Shown here: one piece after another, positions 24,771 to 36,689 of the stretch | Layout: the number at the start of each line of letters is the position of its first letter | Numbering within the stretch: the stretch's first letter is position 1 | Origin: Paracentrotus lividus | Lineage: Eukaryota > Echinodermata > Echinoidea > Camarodonta > Echinidae | Reading direction: 5' to 3' | Assembly (NCBI GenBank): GCA_940671915.1 | Contig: CALNVZ010002100.1 | Location: 1,303,005-1,367,004, forward strand | Length of the DNA stretch: 64,000 nucleotides | Notes under the pieces: model-generated | The model's input: only the letters and a program-made list of their open reading frames with translations | What the model was told of the DNA's origin: nothing | Database searches by the model: none | Program-made: the position numbers and the translations under genes

Positions 24771-25399
24771 TTCAAGGGGGCAGGTGCCCTCACCTCATCG
24801 TCTTGCAACAAAATAAAAAGATAAATAAATAAATAAAAAAAAAGAGGGAAATGAAAAGGAGGAAGAAGAATAGAAAGGGGAGGAGATCGAAGTAGAATTT
24901 AAATTATAAAAATAACAACAAACAAACAAACAAAACGATGCTTGTGGAGTTTTGCCAGGAAAATCTACAGGTGTCCCTTCCACCCCAAATTTCTTTTGTG
25001 TTGTTGCCCCTTCCCTGCGGGAAATCTCTATTGCAGCCTTTGCTTATTCAATTATTATCATTTATTTATTTTATTTATTTTCCAAATCACAAAACATAAT
25101 AATAATAGGAAGAAAAAAAAAAAAAAACAACAACCACATAACAAATCGATAAATACAGTTATTCATGTTGAAAGGCTGGATAACACATTCATCTTCGTAA
25201 AATTAACATCACTGATCTTGCACGGGGTCCTCAAGACATCTGTTTGTTTTCAAAAAGAAAATACATATCAATATCAATATTATTTTTATTATTATTATTT
25301 TTTTATACACGAAGCATCAATTTTTATGATAATTATTTGAAATAATGGTTAAATTGTTAAAGTTCATCAACCATCCATGTTTTTGACTGACTTCCCGGT

Positions 25400-25661
25400 A
25401 GTGTAAGATTACTACTTCCGACGAATAATAATAATGTAAATTCAGTAGCCGCAAGAAAACATATTCCAACAGTTAGTCAGTCAGCAAACAAAATCTCGTT
25501 CGCTTGAACGCCCACAAGAAAATATTTCTTTTATCTCACCGCATTTTCTGGGTGATGTCATGCATATTCATGAAAAAATGCGAAACTCCGCCCAATTTGA
25601 TGAATAATTTGTAAATGCTTGATTTTGATAGGCTCTCGGGTACCGAGTACGAGGCGGCATC
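25400..25661 (+). promoter_or_regulatory. Putative filamin proximal promoter and 5'UTR
   Basis: This is the non-coding block directly before the filamin start codon. It contains CRE-like TGATGTCA (25,553-25,560), octamer-like ATGCATAT (25,560-25,567), a GC-box-like CCGCCC (25,588-25,593) overlapping CCAAT (25,592-25,596), then the 5' leader. TAG at 25,629-25,631 is in frame with the start, so the coding sequence does not extend upstream. No TATA box is obvious. Whether this is the transcription start region or a leader exon preceded by an intron cannot be told from sequence alone. Confidence 0.4.
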
Positions 25662-26016
25662 ATGAGTACTAATCAACCAGCCGACGATGGAGCGGAGCAG
25701 AAGTACGATTTGGACGAAGAAGAAGAGATGCCTATGGCAGAGAGAGATTTAGCGGACGACGCTCCGTGGAAAAGAATCCAACAAAACACCTTTACAAGAT
25801 GGTGCAACGAGCATCTAAAGGTGGCCCAGAAGCACATCAGCACCTTAGAAACGGATCTAGGTGATGGCTTGAGGCTTATTGCTCTCATCGAAGTGCTGTC
25901 TCAGAAGAGGATCAGCAAATTCAACAAGAGGCCCACGTTTAGGTCCATGAAATTGGAAAATGTGTCCATTGCCATCAAATTCCTTGAAGACCAGAACATC
26001 AAGATTGTCAGTATTG
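25662..26016 (+). CDS. Filamin, coding exon 1 (acidic leader and most of CH1)
   Basis: Filamins are dimeric cytoplasmic proteins that cross-link actin filaments and anchor membrane proteins to the cortex. This exon encodes residues 1-118 plus one base. Residues 15-35 are acidic ([19 protein letters not shown]). W36-K53, containing [16 protein letters not shown], is the first actin-binding segment of CH1. L62-S80, with [16 protein letters not shown], is the CH-domain core, followed by [20 protein letters not shown]. The start is chosen because an in-frame TAG lies 11 codons upstream and the leader has the usual filamin layout. The exon ends ATTG before the donor GTAAGT (26,017), phase 1. The family is certain by CH1 sequence. 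Vertebrates have several paralogues, and the copy number here cannot be judged. Confidence 0.97.
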
Positions 26017-26689
26017 GTAAGTGATTTAATTTAATTAATTATTTCATGTTCAATCGATCTACATGTGGATTTTTTTACTGTGAAAATGAAGGGAATTTGG
26101 AGCCATGGCATCCCACGCCCCCTGTATGATTCGGACTTGCTTTCGTGTGCGATGCGGGGAGTTCCCCGAGAAGGCACTTATTATGAGCCGGTAGGAATGG
26201 TAGGGGGCAAGAAACCGAAGCAAAATATCACTAGTTTGTGTCTAATCTTTCTTGTTCATACCAAGCAGATACGTTTTACCTCTTCCCACATAACTTTAAG
26301 ATCATATAATATAGCAGTCTGCTTGTCATGATGAATTTCATAATATAAAACCAAACGAAGATATCCAACCACAACCACAATGGTTCCTATTGTAGAGTAT
26401 AATGAAGTATAATGAAAGTCAATACACAAACGTACAGAGACACATTACATTACACACAGTGAGCTGATATCAGTTGAGCGTTGTATACCAAGGAGTGCAC
26501 TTGTGATGTTATCAGTCTATTGCCAACCATATTTGTGTGTATGTAATATATGAATCTTCTTCTTTTCTTCTTCTTCTTCTTCTTTCTTCCTCCGCTATTT
26601 TCGGAGATCAGCAACGGGATGAGTTGCAGGACAGTCGAGGTAGTTTTGATAGCAATATTATGGACAGTTATTGAGAAAGAGAGAGAGGA

Positions 26690-27320
26690 TATGCGTGATA
26701 TATGGAGTTTTGTAAATAAAATGAAGAGACCTATTATAAGTTTATCATGTACTTGAGAAGGAAGGAGAAGGGAGCAGGGTAGAAGCACCGCCTTGGTGTA
26801 TGCTCTGCTTTCACCTAGGTCATAGTGAGAGGAGATCCCGTCAAATGTTTGATTGCTCCTTAGCTTTTCCATGAAGTCCTGTCTGTGTGGCTCTAGAGGA
26901 GCATGAAGCGATGAAGTGTGCGGTGTCCTCATCCTCTCTATGAACACACTTGGCATAGCTGTTGAGGCTTTTTTGATGGTCAAAGCCTTGTCTGGACAGG
27001 GTAGGTCTGGCAAAGGAGCTGGGCTCTTGACTGTCACCGCTTGTCTCAGGAATTAGAGCTGCTGCTTTTAGGGTAGAGGCAAGTTGGATTTGGGATGGTC
27101 ATGTTTCTCCATATAGAGAGAGTTGTCTTGGCTTGGATTGCCTGTAGTGCATTGCTGGAGACTATTTCATTCACTGCCTGATTTGCGATTTTCCCACTGG
27201 ACATATGGAATGGGTTGAAGAATGAGCGTGTGAAGGTCCGGTAATCGGTACTTGTTGAGAATTGTTTGCCAGGCTCTGATGGAGGAGGTTTGCTTGGTTA
27301 CAGGTGTCAATGGCATCTGT
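26690..27320 (-). pseudogene. LINE (non-LTR retrotransposon) C-terminal fragment, frameshifted
   Basis: Read on the minus strand, the sequence carries typical features of the LINE C-terminal region in shifting frames. In order: a RAWQTILNKYRLPDLHTL block (W..I..KY.LP..), a NEIVSSNALQAIQAKTTL helical block, then CVHREDEDTAHFIASC (26,901-26,936 for EDEDTAHFIASC), which resembles the C-C-H-C finger of many non-LTR elements. A KLIIGLFILFTKLHI segment follows. At least two frameshifts and a stop separate the blocks, so it is dead. It lies antisense to filamin in intron 1. The LINE clade cannot be assigned, and no poly-A or tandem tail is seen. Confidence 0.6.
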
Positions 27321-27629
27321 TTTCACTCAACAGTAGTAAATATAATTAAGCTCTCTATCTGTGTAGTATAACATTAGTATATGTAGTATAACATCTTGCC
27401 TATATGATACTAGTAGTCACTCAAATCACAAATATTCAATAAGGTCGTTTAGTTCAGGCCAACTGTACTATTGCCATCATTGGGTATTTGATTACGTCAT
27501 ATACTTAAAAACACTGCCATTAATTCAAAGAGACTTATAATGAGGCACATCTATGTTAAATAAAAACAAACAACTAGTAAATGTCCATCCATATTATACG
27601 TCAGAAAGGCCACTCTCCATGTAACACCC

Positions 27630-28424
27630 TAGCCCCGAGACGCCGCCACGAAGTGGCGGCGTCCTGAAGTAAACATATGCATCTGGCCCAAGCTCACCGT
27701 TTTCCCCAATAAAACGATGAAATTCAACCCCAAAAACTGTTTATAACAAATGATACACATACATGCAATGCCACTTACCTAAGCATACCAGCCGGAATAT
27801 GGTAAATAAAAACAAACATGAATAGCTCCCAGAATAAGAAGATTTTCTTTGGGTTTTCGTCAGTATCGTAAATTTGCCCGATTCGCCATATTGATAAAGC
27901 TTGAATAAAAGGGGACCCTGGAGTAGCCTCGATCAAGACGTTCTTTCTTTATAGTTTGTAAATTTTGTTACGAGAAAGAGGCTGATGCCGGAAAAATGGA
28001 ATCAAAAACTAAAAACAATAATTCATGACTACTAATGTAAGTATCTCAGATATTTTGGTTAATTACCATGAAATGGCATTAAAATATAATTATGGTTTAA
28101 TGACTTGTCTAAAGTCTAATCACGGCAATATCCATGACGCATGCGTATTACGAGACAAACCTATGCATGCTATGACCACGAATGTTTCTACTGGAGAAGT
28201 TTGGAAATTTTGACCCCCAAATTACACATAAGAAGATTCACCAACAAAGACGATAGTGTACCGGCCTGATATGTAAGTATATATTAAAGTAATATATCCG
28301 GTATTTTAATGACAAGGATTTAAGTTTATTGCCGGAAAAAAGCTCCAAAAAACGGACTTCACATCGCCGTTAAATGTCAATAAAGCGTAGCCCGCACACT
28401 TCGTGTGCGGGCTAGTCGTAGTAA
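27630..28424. mobile_element. Element bounded by perfect hairpins at both ends
   Basis: The 795-base body is flanked by the 9-base direct repeat GTAACACCC (27,621-27,629 and 28,425-28,433). Just inside the left border is GACGCCGCCAC-GAA-GTGGCGGCGTC (27,639-27,663), an 11-bp perfect stem. Near the right border is TAGCCCGCACAC-TTC-GTGTGCGGGCTA (28,388-28,414), a 12-bp perfect stem. The ends are not long inverted repeats of each other. The interior is AT-rich and non-coding. It could be a non-autonomous mobile element of unusual type; the GC-rich terminal hairpins contrast strongly with the surroundings. Confidence 0.5.
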
Positions 28425-31207
28425 GTAACACCCCATTTTTGTATTCACAAATGTGAATTAACTGGTCCCTTTTCATTACCATCAAGTCTGTATGTCCAAC
28501 ACCCCCCACCCCCAGTAAACTCCAATTGATGCCTATATAAAGCCAACATTTCAATGATTCACCCAACAATTATGCACCCTTCTATTTTGAGAAGGTTTCT
28601 TTATAAGACCTGCTGCCTTGTACATCCATTTAAAATGGTATTTATAATCACACAATTGAACAAAAACATGTCTGATGTATTCAGGAATCTCCTTGTGAAG
28701 TTATGTCCTTTCATTCAATATATGTCCTTCCGACTGCTTTGTGTCAATCTTAGGCCAGTCTATACACAAGAAGCAAGGCCACCTGGGAATGAATGCAAGA
28801 AATTCATTTAAGTTTGATAGACAAATACTGAATTCTTTTCACAAAGGTAGTGATGAACAGTTTTCTGTTATTAGTTCTAGGGATTGCTGATGATTGCTCA
28901 ATGACGCATAAGACTTTTTTTTGGACAGTTTTACTGATGAGCTGACCAGCTTTATACATTGATAATGAGAATAGTTTATTGAAAATCATGCTATATCATA
29001 TCAATATTATTTATCTATCTTTTGTTTATATATTTGTAATTATTTGATAATTTTATTTATGAATTTATGATTATATTAATTATATATTAATAATGATAAT
29101 GATAATATTTAATAATATTGTTTTTTATAATGTATCTGCGCTTATCAAGTTAAACTGCTCAAAGCCCTTTACAGCATTACAATATTAGTTTCTAAAGATG
29201 CACATTGCCAGTCAAAGAATTTCATGAGAGAGATAATTCTTTCCTAGAAATAGAATCAGAAAGGAATCCCATTACATTGACAGCAGAGACAGTTCAATGA
29301 TTCCCTATCCCTAATGCTATAAGACATGAATCACTAATTTCAATGCAAATTGGCTTAACATTCTGCTCGCTATTCAAATCATTGTTATTTACAGCGTTCC
29401 ATCGTAACTTTAAGCCATCTACATTGATCTTTTTAGTGTTTGTGTCCATGATGTATTGGGTTTAATCTTGTAAAAAATGTATTTAAAGGGGAATTATCCC
29501 CTCAGAGAAATTTGGCTTTAGTGAATAGAGACAAACCTCCAAAACATATTGGTGAAAGTTTCAGAAAAATCAGGCAGTGAATAAGGAGTTATTCTTTTTT
29601 AGCTTTGAGATCACTTATGAATATGGAGATCTCCAATGCACGCTGACCATGATGTGTGATGTAATGCAGGGAGATCTTTCCCATTATATTGTACATATTG
29701 TACTAAATCTCTCTCTTTCTTCGATTCTAAGGGAGAAAGCATCTTTTATGCGGATGACATGTATAACAATGAAGTCATAATTATATCATGAAAGAAATCC
29801 TGTTCTATATTAGAATTGGAAAATAAGTGACATTTGAATGTTTTTTGTGCAACCTATGGGGCAGTTCTCCCTTTGTGACATACAAATTGACTGCGTTGCC
29901 AATGGGGATTTCCTATGTCATCGAGATCTTCAATATTCTACTATAATTTTTTATCATTTATCCGACTTTTCCCAATCTTCATAATGTGCTTATTTGTTTT
30001 TTGCATCCGCAGTAGAAGCAACTATCTCAAAGCGACTTTCTCCTTTATATTATTTGTTTGGGGGTTTAAGGGGGGGCAGAGATGAATTGGGTTGCTTTGT
30101 TTGCTGTGTGTCGACCCTGGTCTTTTATATTCCATTCAGTTGACAATCATTCTTATTGGGAGCCTGTTGAAAGTAACTTTGATAGTCAAAAGTAAAGCAA
30201 CGTTGTGTGTTCCCTTATGGCTTTATTAGGTGTTCTCTGGCTTGTGTGACTAGGGCTTTTCTCAAAACAAATAAAAGAAAGAAATAGACAGAGACGTCAG
30301 TAGATGGTAAGCAGATAGTTGGCATGATGGTCGTTGACAGAATGAGGCTTCCCCAGTTTTAGCAGGACAAACCACCTCTTGCACAGCTGGACAATGTAAT
30401 AGCTCAAAGGCAAGGAATCAGTGTAGTAGTCATGAATAATTAACAATTTATAATGGGTAATAATTCAATCATCCTTCTATAATGAGATTAAACAAAGCAA
30501 GCAAGTATATATGAGTGATGAGTTCCTGTCAAGATCTCAGGTTGTCAATCAAACAACGTAATGATGAAATATTAATTATATTTTTTTTAAATTTATTATG
30601 GTTAAGTTGACAATCAAAGCAACATGATATGAAGTAATATATTCCCTTTTATTCTAAGGTTGTCAATCAAATGTATGTGATACTTTTAAAGAACAGCAAA
30701 CAGGTCTACTTACATACAATATTTTAAGCAGCTAATTATAATGTGTTAAAATAATTCTTTTATTCTTTATTATTTTATTTTGTGCTTATAATTTTTTTTT
30801 AAAGAGAAATTCCTCTCAATTTTTAAGTATGTGTATTAAATTTCATAAGATTTGAAACCCATGCCCAAATTAATTAACCTGATAGTTCCTCTTAGCATAA
30901 TTAATACTATATTTAGTTTCATTTAGTTCTGCCAATACACAATTTCTGAAGCAGCTATGAACTCTGTACAGCCATACTGCGGTTGTTTGGTGTGTACAAT
31001 GCCCTGTCTATTCAGCAGTGCAGCATTACTCAAAACGCAGGAGGAGCACAGTGAGCTATTAATAAATCCAAGAATTAGTTTGTCACAGTGATGTTCATCG
31101 TCGTGGGGATTGAGGGATAAGAAATGAAACACATCCATGTCTCTTGAAGGAGGTCCGGATATTACCACTTTCCTGTGTTGTAGATGGAACTGTCATCCCA
31201 CTCACTA

Positions 31208-31641
31208 GGCGCTGCTGCACTAGCTCGAGCTATTTTAAATAGCGCGCTATTTGTGATCTCATGAACGAGCCCGATCAACAGTAATCTTTGTGGTCAAATA
31301 GCGCGCTAATTTGACTGAAATCCCAGCCCGAGTCATTTTAGGTTTTTTCAAAAAAAGTTGAGCTGGTTTGTGGTTTTGGTACGAAATAGTGCCGTATTTT
31401 GCGCAGTGCTGCACCAGCTTAAGCTAAATCCGAAATCGTGCACCTGTGCGTGTATACGGTAGCGGTAGTTACCAGTTGCGCAATACACATTGGGCTTGTT
31501 TGTTCAAGGTCAGGTCTGGCTGTTACAGCGAAATTTTAAAATAGCTTGAGCTAGTTCAGGGCCGATTTCTTTTTTCAAGCTTTTTTCTCGATCCACCAAT
31601 TTGCGCGTTATTTTTTTAGCTCGAGCTAGTGTAGAACCGCC
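31208..31641. mobile_element. Inverted-repeat element with TA target (CACTAGCTCGAGCTA ends)
   Basis: The left end GGCGCTGCTGCACTAGCTCG and the complement of the right end GGCGGTTCTACACTAGCTCG match with three differences, and both continue through AGCTA. TA flanks both sides (31,206-31,207 and 31,642-31,643). The interior repeats GAGC/GCTC and TAGCGCGCTA palindromes and AGCTTAAGCT-like words. Non-coding, 434 bases. Confidence 0.75.
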
Positions 31642-33065
31642 TACTGTGTCTGAGCTGAAATTCATCAAAATACTGATGCTAAAAAATTATGGACCTTTTT
31701 AAGGTGATATTGTTATCTATTGGTGCATTTTTGTAAGTTAATTTATTATGTGAGATCTTTAAGAATATCATCATTGTTTCATGTTTTTGGGGGAGGAGGT
31801 CTCCCCAAAAAACGCCAATAGAATTTACATATTTTTTGTTAAAAATAATTTTTGTGTTACATGTTTTTCTGACAGAAAAAAGAAGATATTTAGATTTGCT
31901 TAATTTATTGCAAATGGTGGTACATTGTTCATTGTAATGTGTACCACCTACTTAAACACTGCTTTGAGATATGCATTGTACATTGTAGGAGGCAACATTG
32001 AATAATATTTCTTCTAAATATTAAATCTCTTTCTTATAGTCTAGACAATATGAAGAGCTTAATATTCTCTGATTAGGAATACATTATGTGGTTGACTATT
32101 ATGTGGTTAGAAGGCAACACTAGCAACATAACAGGAAGTTTTGATGAATTTAATTTTTTGCAACCCCCCCCCCCCCATCCATCCGTCACAGCTTTCATTA
32201 TGAACAGAGCATGACCATAATAATTCACAGGATGGTAGGGGGCCTTTAAATTTGTTTGTTCCTGCTGTGTTATAGCTGTAATAAATGTCAAAAACATCAA
32301 ATCCACAATCTCCGCTATAACAAGAAACACACTATCAAGGGGCATAGGACCAGTGCTTGTAAGAGAGATCTTGTTTCTTATCATACATGTACACAATAAA
32401 TTGTTTTGATGATCATTTTCCTTCGTTCAGAATTTGAGTAAGCAGATAATATAGAAATCCTGAAAAATATCATCTGGTGGGACCATACTCGTAATGACTT
32501 ATATATTTACCCCCCCAAAAAAAAAAAGACATCTATTCCTATTTCTTCAATACATGAAATGATTTCCATATAGACCTAAATCTCGTTACAAAGCCATTAA
32601 TTTTAATTTTGCAATCTAATTTAAATGATAAAGTAACCACCTTATCCTAGTTTTTTTTTTTATAGTTGTCAATAGTTCTTATCTCATTCTAAGTACGATT
32701 GTAGCACCATTTGATTAGATAATCAACATTAACACCGGAACAACAACACATTCTAATCCCCATAAAGAATTAGTGCAAATGTGTTTGTACAGTGACTAAT
32801 TCTAGAATTCCAAAGTCAGATTTTTTATCACCTGTGAGTTGTTTTTTTCTGAGTAATCCTACTGTACATATGGTTTTTACATATCTTGGGAGTGTTGCAT
32901 AAACATATATATTAGAATATTATATCTTATATTTTCTAAGAAACATGCAACCTACAAGTAAAGCTCTCTACTTGAAATTCAAGCCGGAAATAAATCTAAA
33001 AAGAGTCAATAGACCAGTGTACTAACATATTCAAATTTTACGCATACTTTTTTAAACAAAAGTTG

Positions 33066-33205
33066 GCTGAGGCTTGCCCGACATAGCACAAACTAATGTA
33101 TGCAACCTGGATTCCATGTATTTTAGTTCATTCTTTTAATACCTTTTTACTATGTCGCCAGGAAAAGAATGCATAAAATTTGAATATGTTAGTAAACTGG
33201 TCTAT
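33066..33205. repeat. Dispersed repeat C, copy 2
   Basis: Same sequence family as 14,005-14,155: GACATAGCACAAACTAATGT, TATGCAACCTGGATT, TTAGTTCATTC, ACTATGTCGCCAGGAAAAG and TTTGAATATGTTAGTAAACT occur in the same order. Confidence 0.65.
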
Positions 33206-35832
33206 GGATTGTTATTAGTGGGTGTTTCAGACTCGGATATTTCATAATATATTTGAACTTTCTATGCACCAATCAGCATACCTGTAAGAATCAGGTAATG
33301 GCTGGTATTCTGAAAGGCCAATATCTTTATGCTCTCATCATTCTCTATTGCTATGCAATGAATTAAAAATAGAACATTGGAACCTTGATGTGTTAGTGCA
33401 ATATTTGACCAAGTAACCTTATAAGGTAACATTAAAGACAAACATGGAGCCAGTGCATGAATGACATTCCATTTAAATGAATGATGACTCATAGATAATA
33501 AAATGTTTTTATTTGCATTTGAATGTTTGTTTGGTATCAAGGGGGTGGGTGGCAAGGGTTCCTGCTTTGCAAGAAATGTAAATATTGCATAAAAGACTTT
33601 TTTTTTTCTCCCTTGAAAGTGAAAAGCTTAAAGAAAGGAAACTGGAAATTGAGAGCAGATTTTATCAGATTAGATGGTAATGTGAGATCAAAACACCTCT
33701 GGCTTCAAATCAAAGGGATAGCAGACATAGACTGCACCTGTATTTACTTTTCATGCATTGCAAGGAGGTTCATACGTATGAGACATTGGCCTATATGAAA
33801 AAATGATGGCAAGCACAATATAGAAATGGGATGAAACCTACTATAGTTACAGAGAAAATGTGTTAACTAGTTGAGAATTCTTTGAAAGACCTCAATTACT
33901 CCAGAGTCTTTAGTTGGATGAGGGATAGTCATTGTACAATCAATACAAGATTTCAGTGACAAGTATGAATGATATTACATCTCTTATATATCCATGATAT
34001 TACTGCAGCCATTTTTTCTTACAATACTAAGAAGTTCATTCTTATGCTTTAACTTTCTCATATATTGTACTTGTAAATTTGAAGTTTATTGAAGTTTATT
34101 TATTATCCAAATACATTTTACTAAGCATATGCACATGATACATGAAAAACAATAAAGGATAAATGGTATTAGAAAAATAGCATAAATGCTAATCGGGTGA
34201 GATCAAAAACTTTTTTCATCTGATCATCTTTAATAGCAATGGATTAGACCTGACATTGGACTTCAGATAGTCTGAGGTTTCCCCCACCAATGAATAGTTG
34301 TGATGTCATAGCGATTGGAATGTAGGAGGTTGGCCCGAGGTCGTAAGGTCAGACGAGTAAATGGGAGGGGTGTCCTTATTCAACCTCTAGTCTTCCTCTC
34401 AGTACTTTCAATTTCTTTTTTATTTAAATGTGTAACACAATGATCATATTGGCATCTATATTTCTAGCCTTGTTGTCTCAAATGCAAAATAAATTGCACA
34501 AATTACAAGTGGCAAGTACAAAACAAAAGTTCATGGTCTAGTTGTAACTGTTGTAACTGTCACACCCTGAAAGAATGACAGAATTCATAGAATGAATGCT
34601 AAACTCAAAATAATTCTGTACTTGTTACAGTGACACAGTTACTACATGTAGTGATACATGTAGGTGAATGTCTTCCGGTTGTGTGGTCTAAATGAAAGCT
34701 ATAATCTTGCACTCAACCATTACAGTGATTTTTAATGATCTAGCATGATTAATGTTTTGTTTAAGTTGCCTAGCAGCAACTTTCACCAGATAAACAAACC
34801 ATATATATTGACATTTTGAATTGTATGTCAATGTCCGTACATGTAGGCGTACAATACACTGTATGAATGAGCTTCACTACACGTGTACAATAGATGTATG
34901 GTTTTATAAGGAATGTGTATTTGATATGTCAATATACCAGCTCAGTCTATCTTATAATGTAAACCACTGTCTGGTAATAACCTTGACAATGGTCTCTTTA
35001 CATTCTCAGGATTGCTCGTTAAAATTCCAGCTATTGTGTTAATAAATGATAGGGGGAAAGTACTTCTTACTGCCATTGGAGAGGATCCCAGTTGACATTA
35101 TTGTTAGGAAAATACTATGTGGAGGGGGTAATTACACCCCCTGGTAGTGCAGTAAAACCGGTTTAGTCTCAGATGGAATAAGAATAATCCTGTGAACCTT
35201 GGAAGAAGACTAAAGACCAAGGGAGTATTTTGACAGCAACTGCGGGGAGGCCAAGGCTCAAATGATATATTTGCATAACAAAGCCATAGTCTGTCTATTC
35301 AATGTGTGAACGCTTGTGTGTGCACAGCGTACAGGCGTTGCATTCTCAAAATTATTAAATGAACTGTATCATGGAAATAAGTATGGGGAGCTCCATGATC
35401 CTAACAATTAATTAAAACTAAAGACTATACTAGACTTATACTATTGAGCATATAGTGTTGGGTGGTAGGTATAAGGGCCTAGATATATTTGTGTGCTCAA
35501 GAAATATATTGCTTAGGATTTGGTGCAGTCTGCAATAATATTGGAAATCAATCAATAATAGGTGTCTTGTGTTTATAAAAGGCCCAAGACTACATTACAC
35601 CAGATTATACTAGATTGATATACAGTTCAGTAATTCATTTCTACCAGTGTGTAGGCCTAATTTATAACCGATGGTTGGTATAATATGCCGTCAGGTGTGA
35701 GATATAATGTAGGCCTTAAGTGCAGCTCATACTCCAAAGATCATGATATTTCATGATTATAGAGAATGGCAAAAAACCTACAGGCCTATTTGTTTACTGG
35801 CATGTGCAGTGACAAGACACATTTATTTGTTA

Positions 35833-36066
35833 ATGCTGCAGTCACACAGACACTTTTTGTTGAGTTACGTTCAGTTGCGTCCAAAAATTATTTTCTTTTC
35901 TGCGGATCCCCATGATTCCTTCCCGTCATAGCAAGCAGTGGAAATAGTGATAATTTCGTTCATCCAATAAAACAAAGAAAGACATAAGAAATGATAGAAT
36001 AGAAGAAGAAATAAGGATAAAACAACAAAAACGTAACTATACGTAAGTGTCTGTGTGACTGTAGCC
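35833..36066. mobile_element. Harbinger-like MITE with TTA target duplication
   Basis: Ends GCTGCAGTCACACAGACACT (left) and AGTGTCTGTGTGACTGTAGC (right) are complementary with one mismatch. TTA flanks both sides (35,830-35,832 and 36,067-36,069). 234 bases, non-coding. The TTA duplication suggests PIF/Harbinger. Confidence 0.8.
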
Positions 36067-36187
36067 TTAGAAAGGTCTTTTATTGGAATTCTTATTGGCC
36101 TTGTTAAGGCATTGATAGAAAGAGACATTTTGAAAGCCCCATTGGGGGACGTAGACTGTAAGAACTGTCAGACCTCGTCAATGGAGA

Positions 36188-36260
36188 TCCACACACACTC
36201 TCACACACACACACACAAACACTCACACACACACACCCACCCACCCTCACACACACACAG
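36188..36260. repeat. (CA)n microsatellite
   Basis: Interrupted CACACA run; the His/Thr-rich frame over it is an artefact. Confidence 0.95.
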
Positions 36261-36664
36261 AGAGATCAATGTCAACATGCACCGCCCAGACTCCCACACA
36301 GGTCAAAGCCGGGGTCAAATCATACCCTTAGGAATAGAGTTGAGAGCTATCAGAAAAGTAGATTAGTATTTGGAGGAATTTAGACCAATTCTGAGAAATC
36401 GGGCAAAATCATAACTGAAACTTTAAAATGCATCATTCTAGTTTATTATTCTCCAGATGATTCAGTAATGTTTATTAGGCTTGTTTATAATGCCCTACAG
36501 ATAAAATTAAATAGGACTTATTATATGCCATCAGTGGAGGATCCACATAGGGGTATAGGGGACACTCCCCTATGATTTGAATTTGAATACCACTCATTAA
36601 ATACCATACTTTAAAATCAAATTATGGTGGCCCTCCTCTATTTCTCGGATGCCCCCCCCCCCCC

Positions 36665-36689
36665 NNNNNNNNNNNNNNNNNNNNNNNNN
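36665..36689. other. Assembly gap of exactly 25 Ns
   Basis: Preceded by a C run (36,651-36,664). A fixed 25-base gap is a size some long-read gap-filling software leaves when flanking contigs have been extended but not joined; that reading is inference. Confidence 0.99.

Noticed and set aside
25673..25888. Minus-strand frame opposite filamin exon 1
   Set aside because: Shadow of the real coding exon.
26450..27037. 195-codon open frame on the minus strand
   Set aside because: The longest open frame in the window, but its lower part crosses a TTC/GAA simple repeat (poly-Lys/Arg) and its upper part is a shifted frame through the LINE fragment. Not a host gene.
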